A stretch of DNA of 64,000 nucleotides from Erythroxylum novogranatense (GCA_029891385.1 CM057233.1:9365460-9429459), one strand, 5' to 3'. Shown: positions 11,831 through 25,129, counted from the stretch's first letter. Translations and numbers: made by a program. The notes: generated by a model from the letters alone, not told the origin.

Positions 11831-14627
11831 TCTAGCGCCCCTTTACTTTAGAATACATACCAGGACGCCTGGAGGCCATTCAAGTACATAACCTAAGACA
11901 ATGGTGCGCTACGTTCAATCACTATATTCACTTAATATGGCATCATATCTGTATTCACTTATAAAGCATCATAAGAAAATCACAATATTTTAAAAACTAA
12001 CTTTTTCCTCATTTCATTTTGTAATTACCGAAGGTCTACAATATGTCTTTCAACATTTCCTACATGTACATCCTTGTAGCCTAATGCAAAAAGACTATAT
12101 GAAAGAGGAAATATACGAAAATCTGTGTACTATGTCAAAAACTCAACTGACTGATCTTTGAGTCATGACTGCTCTTTCAAAACACAAATCTACACAGCCG
12201 GTAGAGTCTCTCAGTAGCTAGAGTCGCATATTGGTCCTGAAAAATCAACGTTGCAATTTTGGTGAGTTTTGTGAACTCAATGAGGTAACCATCATCGATG
12301 GTTAACTCAATTCATGCATCACATCATTTCATATAGCATATATTTCACAAAATTATACTTGACAAAAGTATCACATTTTCACTTCAATTCAACCTAGACA
12401 TACATCTCAATCAGTCAAGTACACGCATCAACATGTATATAAAATACTTATGAGGCTCTTTTCCAATTATTATATTGTTGTGACCGAGTGCCTAAACTTT
12501 CCCGTATCCATTATAGATACCAGGCTCATTGATAACTGTCCCGTATCCGTTGGGGATACCAGGTTCATTTTACGTAGTGAGCCTTTAGCTCTTATACACT
12601 TTCTGAGCTCTATGCTCTTTTTCATATTCTGAGCTTTAAACTCTTTTCGATGGCTACTCAGGTCACAACTCTCATTATCTGATCATGCATTCATGTATGG
12701 AATGCATTTTTCATAATCATTCATATCATAAACATTTAGTTCGTCACATTCACATTCAAGTAGTACTTTAATATCTCAATCAAATGTCACAATTATCGGA
12801 CCTTCATTGTCCGGAATCCAACAATCAAGACACATTCATTCAACAATTCAAACATAATATAAAACAAACATTTAATTGAGTGAGACTGTCTAGGTTACTC
12901 ACAGGTCGCTCCCGAAGCTAATGCTTGGAAGTCCTGGCAACGTTTGGAGGTTGACGTTCTAGTTGCTCCTTTATATCAAATAACATAAAAAAATATCACA
13001 ATTTGCACAAGGATAAGTGTTTAATAATGCACATGTACTAAATGAATTATGTACAATGCATGCTCATGACAATCTCTGGTATTTTTTCCCATAAAAACTG
13101 AATTTCGGGTCTACTATTTTTGATCATTTAGACAATGCAAATGAAGTAATTTGGCAATTCTCTCTTCTAGAAGAGTGTTCCTCTATGTCTTATGTTTCCA
13201 TTGACACCAAAATCATTCAATTTGGTTCAGAAATTTGAAAGATATGCCTCAACCATTTTTGGACTGTTCTATTTCTAAAACAATATACTATGCACAACTT
13301 TCATCCAGAAATTGAACATCTTAGAGACTGAATCACAATTCGACTTCTTCAGATAATTCGTAAGCCTATATCTCTATCTTACCCCAAATTAATATTCATG
13401 TTTTTTGGAATCCTACAGATCCAAATATAATCAAAATAATGAAGTGTGTTCAGGTAAAATATTCCTATTTACACTGTTCCAACAGATTTCCACATTTTCA
13501 TTTAATCAATCTTTTTCAAATCAATTCAGAATGCTAACAATGTTTGTGAAGATATAGAATAATGTGTTAGGAATCTATTGGCTCAATAATTAAGTCATTT
13601 GGAGATCTAGAGAAGAAGTTATAGTCGAAAGAAGCAAGATGGTTTAGCTTGCACAATGCTCTCGGGTGCAGAAAGTCACAGCTAACAATTTATGAAGCAT
13701 AGTGTTTTGATGGGACAATTAAGGTCTTTAGTGTCACAACCGTGAGAGGAAAAAATCACGCCTATGCAAGAGTCATCGGCATGAGAAAAACTCAATGGGG
13801 TGACAGATAAAGACAAAAAGGTTGGATGAGAGTATAGTCAGACCCGTCCCATGTTTAACACTCAGTCTCTCTCAATTAATTTCAGATGGGTATGAATTTT
13901 GGAGGAGAGGTAGAACGATGTCTTACAAGTCCAACGGTCTAAGTCTCATGTCATTTGGAGGTTGGACGAAGAAGATATTGCCAAAAAACTGACCTATACT
14001 CATCATCCCTTAAACCTTCAAAGTCATGCGAAAGTCTGAAAAATCACTATCGTGTATTTACACGATAGCAACTTTCATGTGAAATTCTGAAAATTGTGAT
14101 CGTGCTACTTTCATTAGTCACCTATCAAACTTTAAACCTCCATAACTTTTGATCCAGAACTCCAAAAAGTACAAACTTTATATCAATAAAAAGATAAAAG
14201 AAGGATCTGCAACTTTTATGAAGATAATTTTATCAAAATCTTCCTAGATAAATACAGTTCAATCAAGGAATTTCAGATCAAAATTTTACCTTTCTTATCT
14301 TTTTTCTTTGTTTCATTCTCAGCCAACTTCTCTAAGGTGTCTCCCATCACTAATCCAACATTTCCATTTTCATTCCTAGACTTCCTACTCCATCTCCCTT
14401 CAACTCAATACAACAAATTCACACTACCCCTAAATATGCAAGTTTAGTCAATTCCATCGAAAGCCAAAAATCAATGATTTATCCTATTCATGTTCTACCA
14501 TTCAGCATTCTTTGTATTTCAACTTTTGTACACTCATTCTCATCTCATACCATCATTTTACAACTATTCTTCAACTCTAACATCATTCTTTTGGTCATCT
14601 CTAAAACACTCACATTTTCACATACCC

Positions 14628-14718
<91 letters not shown>

Positions 14719-15729
14719 CAGTGAAGAGAAACATAGCATATTTGAATATCATCTTTTCATAAATTTCTACACTAATCCCATACACCATTTCATTGGTCTT
14801 TCTAACTTCAAAAATCATTTCTACATTACCTGATCACTAATAACCATCAAATACTAAATAACATTTTATTCAGATTTTTCATCCTATTAGCGCAGTGTTC
14901 ATAAAGATGTACGTAAACTCCATGATCATGCAAATGTCAGTAAATTCATCGAATTTATCTCATAATCAACAACTCTAAAGGATTTATTCAACACTTGTTA
15001 AAATTCAAAGATCTTCAACTATCTCAAAGCCTTAAACTCCATGCAATTCACGTACACCACTATATAAATTGACCAGCTTCGATTTTTTCTTAGGCAAAAG
15101 AAACAGATATCAAAGTGGGAGTGGTATAGGATAAGGAAAAACAAAGTTAACTCTTGGAGGATATTTGATGAAAAACTCTGTGAATTGGAAGAAACTTGAA
15201 GAAGGTGGCTACGAAGAAAGTAACTGGGACATAGTACTTAGTCTTTTAACTCCCAAAGAACATAAGTATCTAACAAAACTATAAAAAGTAACTTAACTAA
15301 GTCAGTGACACTTGTCACCTATGTCATATATGAGGCTGTAACTAAGTTCCTTTTGAACTAATTCCTTTAACTTCCTCCTTACATTACAATTATCTCCAAT
15401 ATCATTTGATTCCTATTTCTATTTTCCATAATAATCCAAAATTTTTGGAATTATTCCTAAAATTCACCAACAATAAAAAATATAACAATCATACTAACCA
15501 ATAAAATTTTCAATATAAAAATTTCAAGATTCCCAAAATATCATAACTCAATTCAATTATACCCGAAATTATCCATAAATGCATGTACAATTATTTTCAT
15601 GTGCAAGATTTTACTATTCACGTGTATGTGTATGACATATTATGCATGAGCATGAAAATACATTTCTAATCTCTTATTAATCACTCATATTTACTATTCT
15701 AGCCTCCCCGTAAGTAATGAGATGTTAGA
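11831..15729 (-). mobile_element. Solo LTR, Tekay-type family 2, 3.9 kb, TSD CTTCT
   Basis: On the minus strand it starts TCTAACATCTCATTACTTACGG (15729) and ends GGGGCGCTAGA (11831), the decayed forms of TGTAACATCCC… and …GGGGCGCTACA seen in the related copy at 39911-42995. Internal blocks match that copy in order: the 'TGAGCCT…GGATA' motifs near 12480-12600, the 'CTAATGC(T)T…GTTACTCACAG' block near 12890-12930, and the 5' segment with GCTCATGCATAATATG near 15640. Perfect CTTCT repeats flank it (11826-11830, 15730-15734). There is no coding interior, so it is a solo LTR. It is about 0.8 kb longer than the 39911 copy, partly through a (TA)n tract. Confidence 0.93.
14634..14715. repeat. (TA)41 microsatellite
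   Basis: An uninterrupted run of TA dinucleotides of about 82 bases inside the solo LTR at 11831-15729. The Tyr-Ile repeat frames reported over it are artefacts. Confidence 0.97.
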
Positions 15730-15779
15730 CTTCTTATCCCTCCCATAATGGTGAAATGATTTTCAGTCCTATCTTATAT

Positions 15780-15905
15780 TAAAGAAGCTTAGTACTAAAA
15801 TGATTTGCATGGGTATTCATATCGTAGAGATATGATTTGCATGCACAGTATACATCATTCTGAAATGATTCACATGCATAGTCATATACTCTGAATGTAT
15901 TAATT
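15780..15905. repeat. Short degenerate direct repeats around ATGATTTGCATG
   Basis: Three imperfect copies of an 'AATGATTTGCATG…GTATTCATAT' unit, about 40 bases each (near 15798, 15829 and 15868). No gene is visible in 15735-16010. Confidence 0.55.
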
Positions 15906-16014
15906 GCATTCATATTTTGGATTGACAGTAGTGTCCTTGAGCAATTTTAGTTTAATTTTCTTCATATTTTTTTATTTAGTAACATTTATAACATTATATA
16001 TAATAAGAAACAAG

Positions 16015-16140
16015 AGTTCATCTCTTGTCAGAAATAGCCTCTCTACTAGGTAAGAATAAAACTGCATACTATCGGACCTTCCTATACCCTTACCTTAGGG
16101 GGACTTTAACTGGATGTTAATGATGATGACAAGTTCATCT
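16015..16140 (+). repeat. TS-type SINE remnant, 3' half
   Basis: The plus strand reads CATCTCTTGTCAGAAATAGCCTCTCTAC…GGTAAGAATAAAACTGCATACTATCGGACC…TACCCTTACC…GGGACTTTAACTGG, then ATGATGATGAC. This is the recognisable 3' body of the plant TS-like SINE family (…CCTCTTGTCGGAAACAGCCTCTCTACC…GGTAAGG…TGCGTACA…CCCTCCCCAGACCCC…GGGA…ACTGGGT, then a short-repeat tail), with many transitions and small indels. The tRNA-like 5' head is not evident. Confidence 0.7.
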
Positions 16141-17250
16141 CTTGACGTCTTATAATATTTTTAGTTATCTTTATAATTTAATTTCATTTCCAAGTTACAA
16201 AATGCATGGAAACAACTTCTCTAAATTCTTTTATGTCAAATTCCAATAATCACATGTACAAGTTGAGTTTGAAGATTGCACATACCACATTTGTCTTAAG
16301 AAAGAAATGGTAAGAGAGTCTAGTATCTACACTATCCAATTAATGATAGTTGTATTCTCCTAGTAGGAACCTTGAGGCTATCCTAATCTTTAGGACGAGA
16401 ACTAGAACACCAATAAATTATTTGAAGCAAATTTTCAAATGGTCTTAGTAGGTATGGATGGTGGTCCATGCATTTGAATGCCAATTTTGACTAAAGAATT
16501 GAAATCTAAGGCATTAATTATTCTTTTATATCTTTTCTTTTAGTTTCCATTTTGGGTGAGAAAAGAGTTGGGAATTAACTTTCTTCGTTTATCATTATTT
16601 AAAACCAACTTACTATACCTTGATTATTTTTAATATTTGACGTTAAACTCTACTGGTCATGTTGTAAACTTGACAAGGTTGTTAGGCAATTTATTTATAC
16701 ATACCGAAATATTAAATTGTTGATGTGGACAAGGACAATATTATTCAAGTTGAAATTTATATCCAATTTTCACATTTTTTTATTAACTTTAAATCTCATA
16801 ACATAACTTTTCATATGGTTGGTAGCATAATATGGCGTTACTTAAATTGGAATGAGAATTAAGGAAGCTTTAGTCTTAGTAAACTTGAATAGGGAAAAAA
16901 ACAATAATAATAATAATAATTATCTGTTGCTATAGATAAATTTTGGAATTCCTATAAACATTGTTTATATGAATTGCTATTCTCTCGAAAATATTGTTTA
17001 TATAATGCATCATCTATATTGGAAGCACCATTCATAAATCATATATGTTGGATAATATCATGTTTCATTGGTTGATTATTTCGTATGGATGAGCATAATC
17101 CTTTAATGGAGAGTTCTAATATGGTACTAAGCAGTATATCAGAGAACAATTCTGATATGATACCTATCAATATACAAGATGAAGAAACTATTTAGGATGA
17201 ACAAACTAGTTCATTAAGAAGTGATGTTTAAAATCAAAATTTCAAGAGTA
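16141..17250. other. AT-rich stretch without identifiable gene
   Basis: No domain, LTR terminus or inverted repeat was recognised. The part from about 17090 reads into the hAT transposase pseudogene. Confidence 0.5.
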
Positions 17251-17270
17251 GATTAACTGACAGAGTTAAA

Positions 17271-18900
17271 ATGACCAAATGCAAGCATTGTCAAGAGATA
17301 TTGGTCAAGGGTTTTAAAGGTGGTGGATCTTTTCATTTGAACAGACACATGGAGTTATACAATAGAAGGAAGATGTTATTAAAAGGTCAAATACTTTTGA
17401 ACCTTAACCTAATAAAGGATAGGAGTGAAATGATTGCCATAATTATAATATCAAAAAATCGTAGTTAACGCTAGCTAAGATGATCAATGGTGATGAAAAT
17501 CACACTCTATTATCGATAACAAAAACATCAGGATGTTGCTCACCTCACTTTAATTGGCCTTCAGGATCCCAAGTTCAAATATCATGAAGAAAGATATACT
17601 TATGATTTACAACGATTAAGGGAATTTGATATTGAAGACATTATCGAGTACTCATAAACTAGTAGCCACTACATTAAATATATGGTCAACTGACAACAGA
17701 AAGAGTAATTATATCGCAGTAACGACATACTATATTGATAATGACTGGGCTTTATATAGGTGACTCATGAGTAAATAATATTTTTTAATTTTTATCTTTT
17801 ATTTATTGATTATTTTATAATTGATATTTGTTTATGCTTTTAAATGGTAAGTTTATTTTAATGTCAATGTCGCATACAAATAAAAGTTTGACAATCATAA
17901 TGTTTAAGTGCTTAATGGATTAAAAGATTGACACTAAGCTTTTAATCATAAATTTGAATAATTTTAACAAAAATGAAGCTATATTTCAAGAGTTAAAGAA
18001 TAAGTCATGAGTTGGGAGCTTATTGATTGGTAAAAGATTATTTTATATAAGTTGTTTTGCATATATCATGAATTTAATGGTGAAGCGATAGACGCAATCT
18101 AGAGTTATATAGTGGATTAGAGTGAAACACCTAAAAGAGTTAAATAAAATAAAGAAACTACAGGATAACTATATGGTCCACATATGAAGAAGTTAGTTTT
18201 GGATTGCTTGTCCTGATGGAACTTAATATTCAAGATTTTAAATTCAACAACCAAGTGTACTAATGTGTTCATTAGGTTGAGAAAAAGATATTCTCAATAT
18301 GCTTGCTTACCAACAAAAGAGCAATATAAGTTGGCTAAAGAAATTTGTGTGAATTTGGGGCTATATTTCATAATGTTACTATATTGTTCTTAAGAAAAAA
18401 TATCCAAGTTTGCACATTTGTTTTAGCCACATGTATGAGATCAAACAAGCATTATCTAATTGGACTTTTTTTTTAATCCTGATGAGGTGTTCTGGGATAG
18501 CAAATGATGGAGAAACTCAATTCTTATTAGTATATGATAGGAAAAACTATGACAGTCATTTATGTGTTGGACCCAAGATATAAGATGGAATGGCTATATT
18601 TCTATTATCAAAAGTTATGTGATAATCAAGTTTAAGCACATGTTGATATCATTAAACAAATTCAAAATAAGACGTTTAATACTTATAAACTAAGATTGAG
18701 AAGATCAAGATTGTAATAGTTTAGTTTTAGAATCAATTTCAGTTTTATCTTCATCTCTTGCAATAGGATGGAGTTAGACAATTATTTGGAGGCAAGTATT
18801 ATGACCACAATTGAAAATATGCAATTCAATATTATCATGATGGAAGTCACATGGAGATGATTATCCAATCATGCAAAAAATTACATGAGATTTCGTAGTA
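17271..18900 (+). pseudogene. hAT-family transposase pseudogene
   Basis: hAT transposases bind DNA through an N-terminal BED zinc finger and cut with an RNase-H-like domain into which an all-helical segment is inserted; a C-terminal dimerisation region follows. Remnants of these parts occur in order on the plus strand. A BED finger lies at 17271-17380 (CKHC … GSFHLNRH). The 'TTLNIWSTDNRKSNYIAVTTYY…DW' block at 17670-17750 corresponds to the first catalytic-Asp region. 'LDCLS*WNLIFK' near 18200 matches the LD..tRWNST motif. 'PTKEQYKLAKEIC' lies near 18315 and 'VLDPRYKMEWLYFYYQKL' near 18565. 'MELDNYLEASI' near 18770 matches the start of the dimerisation region. Stops and frameshifts interrupt it throughout. 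No terminal inverted repeats or TSD were identified. Confidence 0.85.
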
Positions 18901-19380
18901 ACTTTAGTATCTACAGTTATATGGTTATATTGGACTGTAGCATAAATACCATATTTAATGTCAAAGGGCCTAAAGTGTATTGCATGTGTAGAACTATGAT
19001 TTCATATGTAATTATAAGACACGTAGGTAAGTTTTACAAAAAGGGTTATGTTATGCCATTTTAAATTGAAATTGATTTTAATTTATATAAAATCTTGCAT
19101 CAACTTATTTTGTAATTTTGCTATGAAAATTATAATAAAACTACAATTAGATACATGTCTCAGATTGTATTAAATATTATTGACAATAAATTATTGATTA
19201 ATAATGTATTTAATAGTTTTATACAAGAATTTTTGGCTATTTAGGAAATAATATATATATATATATATATTATTAAAGAGGTAACAATTTAGAGAGGATA
19301 AAAGAAGTTGAAATTGATTTTAAAAATTTGTTTTTAATTATTAATACAAATTAAAAAAAATTAATTGTTATATAATTTTA
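18901..19380. other. AT-rich, no gene; (TA)n at 19250-19271
   Basis: Nothing coding is visible. A short TA repeat lies at about 19250-19271. Confidence 0.5.
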
Positions 19381-20140
19381 GACTTAGCTAGCTCGATCGG
19401 CCTTTGGGCCATCTAAGCCTAATCGAGTTACAAATTTCGAGTATGTTCAAGTCACAGGCTAAGTCCAAGCTCCGATATAAACCCTAATTTAAGCTTAATT
19501 TGACCTAATATTATCTCTAATTACAAGGTGATTTTGTGTTAATAGGCCTACTGCTCTTCAAATTATTTTATATAATCCATAAGTTTAATTTGGGTTTCTT
19601 TCTTCTTTTATTTTAGGTGGCCTAGAGGGTAATATCACATGCACCACTTCTTTATTACCTAGGACCAATGTTTTAAGGGCAAAAAAGAAAAGGACTTAAA
19701 AAAGCTTGAATAAGGTTAAAATTTGAGCTTAGGTCCATTTTGTATTATCAATTATGAATTGTAATGATTGTATTTGTTATTTTTTAAATTTAGAATTATT
19801 TATAATCACATATTTAAAGTAATATTAAACTTGGAATTATTTTATAGTTCTTAATAGGATAGACCTAAGTCTTGATTTCATAAATTATTAGGAGAACACT
19901 CATATTAGAAGTATGAAATGGAAACTTTTTGGGCCAGGCTTGGATCTTCTATGGCCTAAGCCCAACCAAATTTTTTTTAAAGCTTAAGCTTGAGAGGCTT
20001 GGTCTAAGCCTGGGCTCGATCGGGCTTCAAGTTAAGTAGCTTGGACTAAGTGTAGGTCCAATTAGGCTTTAGTTAAATACAAATAGGTTAGGTCAAGTTT
20101 AATTAGGTTAGGTTAGGCCTAAAAGTCTAACCTAGCTTAG
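19381..20140. repeat. Block dense in AGGCC/GGCTTG/AAGCCC motifs, possible hAT subterminal region
   Basis: Both ends and the interior carry repeated short motifs such as GGCCTTTGGGCC, TAAGCCTAA, GGCTTGG, CGATCGGGCTTC and GGTTAGGCCT, on both strands. Subterminal repeats of this type are common in plant hAT non-autonomous elements. I could not define terminal inverted repeats, so the class is a guess. Confidence 0.3.
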
Positions 20141-20141
20141 G

Positions 20142-21165
20142 GAACTTCCCCAATGAATTAAATAAGACATTTATTTTTCCTATTTTAAAACTTCGAAACC
20201 CTACCGCCTTTCAAGATTATAGGTCTATAGCTAGTAGCAATATAGTCCGTAACATAATTTCAAAAATTTTAGCTTTAAGAATTAAGATAGTTCTCAGTGG
20301 TCTTATTAACTAGTCCTAATAGTGGTCTCATTAGCTAGTCCTAATATGCTTTTATCCTAGGTAGAAATATTGGTGATAATATATTGATTACATAAGATCT
20401 TTTTAATGCTTATCACTGAAAAAAAAATACTATTAGATGTTGCGTTTTGAAAATAGATTTTTATAAAGCCTTTGATACCATTAGCTGGAAGTTCATATCT
20501 CATGTTTTGCAAACCGTTTATTTCTCCTCTCTCTTTTCACACTAGATTCTGTAATGCATTTCTAATCTAACTTACAACATTCTAAGTAATGGAGAGGCCA
20601 CTCCTATGTTTAGAGGAGCCAAAGGGATCATATAAGGTGACCTTATCTCCTTATATTCTTTACAATTTGCATTAAAGTTTTAACCAAGCTTATATCACAT
20701 AACATTACATAAGGCATGCCCTTTAAATTCCATTATAAATGAAAGAACATAAAACTTTATATTTTTTCTTTTACTGATGATTTAATATTGCTTTGTAGAG
20801 CTGAAAAGAAATATATTGGCACTCTTATGCATTCCCTAAAGTACTTCTTTAAGTTTATTGGCCTTAAAGTAAATTGCTCTAAAAGTATGTTGTTTGTCTC
20901 ATATTTTTCTAATGAATTGGAATTTCAGCTCTTAAGCATCTCCGGTCTTCAAATGCATAAAGCCCCTTTTAAATATTTAGAAATTGTAATCATTACTTTA
21001 AGGCCAAATTTTAGGGAATGTGCCCTTTATTTGATACTATCAGAGTTTTATAGCTGGATAAATATATCTATTACACAGATAGACACCAGCTTATTATATC
21101 CATTCTTTACAATATGGATATACGATGGGTTTATTTCAATACCAATATTAATTTTACCACAAGTT
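20142..21165 (+). pseudogene. LINE (non-LTR retrotransposon) reverse-transcriptase pseudogene
   Basis: LINE ORF2 reverse transcriptase copies element RNA at a nicked target. The RT blocks appear in order. 'NELNKTFIFPIL…NPTAFQDYRSIA' is at 20150-20225 and 'ISKILALRIK' near 20262. 'YAFILGRNIGDNILIT*DLFNAYH' is near 20347-20415. 'LKIDFYKAFDTISWKFI' near 20450 holds the first catalytic Asp. 'GDLISLYSLQFALKF' is near 20635. 'FFTDDLILLCRAEKK' near 20765 is the YADD-type catalytic box, here TDD. 'GLKVNCSKSMLF' is near 20860 and 'APFKYLEI' near 20960. 'SYTDRHQLIISILYNM' lies near 21070 in another frame, followed by 'ILILPQ'. Several in-frame stops and at least one frameshift make it dead. No 5' end, endonuclease or poly-A tail was found. 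Confidence 0.85.
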
Positions 21166-21200
21166 CACAGTATAGATGTAGTTAGTATCGGCAAGTACAG

Positions 21201-22192
21201 TGATAATGGTAGGTTGGATAATGCTTTAGTGGATAGTTTAGTGTATGTTTAGTTGTTAAATTGAATGACTAGTGCATGTTTAGGTTAGTATTGTTTTATT
21301 CAGTTAGACATTTGTGTTTTGAGTGTTTTATGGCTTAGAGCATGCTATTGAGCTTAAATTTTATATATTTGAGGTGCCTTGATGTGTTTTTTAATATTTC
21401 AGATCAAATATCGAAGAACAAAGAGAATTCAGAGGAAACCCAGAGCAAGGCCTTAACCCATAGTGTGACAAAAGCATGGAGCGTCTACCATGAATACACG
21501 ATAGATAACATGAATAGCCTCCCAAATGTGACTTATCAAGGGACATTTAGGACTTTTTGGACTTGGGGAAAACCCTAGGGTTTACCTAAAATGGAAATAC
21601 TATATAAAGAAGGAGAAAGAACCCTAAAGGGAGCTCCAACCTCTGCCACTTTGAGAAAGATCCAAAGAGGAGGAAGAAGAAGAGAAGGAAGAGAAAGGAC
21701 GAAGGAAAAGAAGGGGCTACAGTGTTGCCATCTTCCCAATCTATTCCGACCCTTCTAAGTGACTTTTCATTTCATCTTTATTGTTCTTTCTTTTAAATGT
21801 ATACGATGGATTTGATAGTGATGCATTTGGGTTTGATGATGATGTTCTAAACTTCTTTAGGGATTTGTTCTTGAATGAATGCTAATGTGATTTCTTTTGA
21901 TGTTAATATATTGGGTGTTGTGATTATTGTTGTATTTGCATGCTTCAATATTAAATCAAGAGAGTGAACCGATAGCAAAATGATTAGATTGGTTAATAAG
22001 AGTTAAAACAATCTAATAGATCATATAAATAATCAAATCGGGAATTTAGACAAAGAGAGATCTCGTGTGAAGACCCCATCACCTATTAGAGGGCTTAAAA
22101 TCTGATTGGATTTGTAGGTTTTTTGGTAATTGAGAGATTGCAAATTCCATGATTCAATTAGGGGTTATGATTTAGGGTTTAATAATTATAAC
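21201..22192 (+). mobile_element. A1 5' LTR, left part
   Basis: It is collinear with 32730-33805 of the 3' LTR, including the GGAGCGTCTACCA block near 21478, a TATATAAAGAAGGAGAAAG box at 21601, the GAGGAAGAAGAAGAG purine tract, 'GATCTATTCCGACCCTTCTAAGTGACTTTTC' near 21738 and 'AATTAGGGGTTATGATTTAGGGTTTAAT' near 22157. Homology stops at about 22192, where the nested element's remnant begins. Confidence 0.85.
21601..21609 (+). promoter_or_regulatory. Putative TATA box of the A1 LTR
   Basis: TATATAAAG, conserved at the same place in the 3' LTR (33189-33197), just before a purine-rich leader. It probably marks the U3/R boundary; transcription start was not tested. Confidence 0.55.
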
Positions 22193-24647
22193 TCGAGTTC
22201 AGATTAAATTGTCATTGTGAGTGTACATCTGCTAGTATCACTATAACAGGTGAAATTATTAAGCATATGTGAATAATATGAGTGAAGATGATATAGGAAG
22301 TAATCGGTGACTATTGAATAAGTGCCAATCATAGTTCCTATAGTTCAAAGTTCAAGATAGAGTAAGACGTGAGAGTACTTATAGTGATCAATTGGAAAGG
22401 AATTGAGACTGTTAATGATGTTAACATATAGGTGATGAGCTTGAGGGAAAAGAAGAGGGACATGATTATAGCAAAATCCCCATGATCGAGAACTGACACA
22501 GAAAGAGAAAGGTTATCTAGAATTAAATGGGATTAAAGTATCCTTAGTAGTATAAGCTACTAATAGGTGAATCGATGTAAATACATCTCCAGATGAGATG
22601 TGATGATTTTGGTGATGTATGCCAAAATATTAGAGTAAATGAAATTGTTTAAGTGCCCTACAGAGCCTCATTACAAGGGATGTTCTGATCATGTAAGCTA
22701 TGGCATAAATTGATCTTATTGAGATATTATGCATAGTTGAAATTGATCTTCTCGAGGTATTAAGAATGACTGATATGTAATGACAAAAAATAGTTGATTG
22801 ATAAGGTTTTGTGAACAGTATTAATGATTGTAGTAAGAAATCTTCTTTCAAAGAAGAATTTTCCTAAATTGAGTTAAGTTGATCTAACGATTCGATTTAA
22901 GAATAATCAATGAAGAGATAAATCGGAAATGAATATGTAATAAGTCAAAAGTGAATAATGGAGTCATATCCTAAGCAGAAACTCAGGCATAAAAAGTGGA
23001 ATATGCCACTGAGAGTGTATGCATCAACTACATGAGTGGATTATAAATTCGAGGTGACACTATTGCAAATGTGAGGAAAATATAGGTCCCCCCTTATATT
23101 CGATGTACATATGTTCGGGAGATACAAATTTAATCTGAGGAATGAAATACCAACACACAAAGTAAAGCATTCAAATAAATTGAAATGTGTGGAGGAACTA
23201 GTACGAATGAATAGGCGTTTGAATAAGTCAAAGTAAATTAAAGGAAGTCGAATGAAAAGAGAAAATAATTAGAGACAAAAAGTCAAATGGGGGATTGAAA
23301 ATGACATGAGACAATATTACTTTCATTGAGGAATTAGTCACCTAAGGAATTGCAAGAAATTAACACAAGGAAAAATGTGAGTGATATCTATTGGAGTTAA
23401 TGATACTCCAATGGTATTATGATATTGAAGATTTAAGTGATCCAAGCAAAAATGTATTAATTAGTGACTGTGATCATAGATGGTTTTTTTTAGAGTGTTT
23501 GCATGGTAAAAAGGGGACGTTTTGAATATTTGAGGAATGTGACACTGATGATAATAATATCATTTGGATTTGGAGATTATGCATTATATAATGAAGTTTC
23601 ACATCAGAGATTAAGATACAATCCTTTGTAATAGTCTAAAGTGGTTTTTGTATGCATAGAGCCAATTAAGGTTTTATAGGTTGATTTTAGTACATGGTAG
23701 AAGTGTTATGATAGAAATCGCTTTGAAGTCTTGGAGACATTAGATGTGCCAAATCATTTCTAGAATGTACAATATGTAAGATTGAGGAAATTATTGAGTT
23801 TGCAGGAAATGCACAAATGAGTGCTATACTGGCAAAATTAGTGTGTAATCTGACACACTGAACAGACAATTCTATAATGGAATAATACACATTCAGATAT
23901 TGAGGTTTCCAAATTTAGTGTAATGAGGAGTGCAGAATATTGAGTGGCTTATGGGGTAAAATAAAGTGTTGCTAGTTGCATTAAAATTTAAGATCAAGTC
24001 TACTGGAAGGAAGTAAGAAACCAAAAAGCTAAAGATTCAGAATTATGAATCACCCGAAAAAAGTGAAAACGAATCTGAACTTTTGAGTGAAATCAGAAGA
24101 ATGATATTTGGTGATTGAAATAAGAAGTACGTATATCCGATTAAGATGATTGAGCAAAGAAAGTGTTAGAGAAGCCTAAGTAACAACCTAAGATAAACAT
24201 CCTAGTAGGGATATGCTAAGATTGTATTTTAGTTGCTAAGGATGTAGAAACAAGTGGTTGAAGGTTTGAGCTCCCAACAGTTTTAACTGTTAAGAATATG
24301 CTTGAAGCTCATATTTTTGAGTTCGTAGGAAGATGAGATTAAGGCATAATTCGAATTGACTACAGGTATGACAATTGTTATCATAGTGGCATCATTAGAA
24401 GTGTTGGACCAATGGTGGTTGACAAATTAATTCCACTTATGTTTTGATAATAATAAAATGTATAGAATTGGTTAAGAAATTGTTTCAGGTATTTTGGATT
24501 GATATTCAAAAAAAGAATTATGCAAATCAAGATGAGCAAGTGTTTAATCAATGAAGAATCAAGATGGGAGTTGCTTTCTAAGTGAAAATGGCATAAAATA
24601 TGAGGATTATAAAGGATTTGGTCGGATGTTACCACTGGAGGCAATAC

Positions 24648-24841
24648 AAGTCGACTTACAAAGCACAAGTCGACTTACAGATGATGAAATGTCAACACAA
24701 GTCGACTTATCATACACAAGTCGACTTATCGAGGACGACAAGTCGACTTACATGGCACAAGTCGACTTATTGGAGAGCGGAGATGAAATTTTACGTAAAT
24801 GGTTGAAACAAGTCGACTTATGCATTCAACAAGTCGACTTA
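24648..24841. repeat. Eight copies of CAAGTCGACTTA in the SIRE-like LTR
   Basis: CAAGTCGACTTA/C occurs eight times between 24648 and 24841, spaced 15-50 bases. Each contains the perfect 10-base palindrome AAGTCGACTT. The cluster lies about 120-310 bases upstream of the TATATAAAGG box, in the presumed U3. Confidence 0.93.
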
Positions 24842-24960
24842 TGGATGCACAGATTCAGCTCCAACGATCCAATTTGATAAAAATGGAATGGAGATAATCA
24901 AGCAACGGCTATCACAAATTAAGCAACGGCTAGGAGAACTCCAACAGCTATATTTCTTCT

Positions 24961-24970
24961 TATATAAAGG
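24961..24970 (+). promoter_or_regulatory. Putative TATA box of the SIRE-like LTR
   Basis: TATATAAAGG in the middle of the solo LTR, downstream of the palindrome cluster. Assigned from motif and position only. Confidence 0.55.
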
Positions 24971-25129
24971 GTGGATGATTGATGAAGAAGATACAGAAGT
25001 TCTAGAAGCCAAAATACTCTTATCTTGCTCCAAATTGCTCATCATTGTTCTTACTTTGTTTACATTTGTATTGAGCACTTGTTCTTAGATCTTTATCATA
25101 TTTCTTTTACAAATTGAGTGACTAGTGGT

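Noticed and set aside
14474..14833. Long open frames of Tyr-Ile repeats on both strands
   Set aside because: They are produced by the (TA)n microsatellite at 14634-14715 inside a solo LTR; no protein family is involved.
20142..21252. A single intact 154-codon gene at 20788-21252
   Set aside because: It is one open piece of a LINE reverse transcriptase that is interrupted by stops and frameshifts on both sides; its last ~20 codons already lie in the A1 LTR.
24648..24841. CRISPR-like spaced repeat array
   Set aside because: The repeats are 12 bases, spacing is irregular (15-50 bases), the context is a plant copia LTR, and there are no cas genes.
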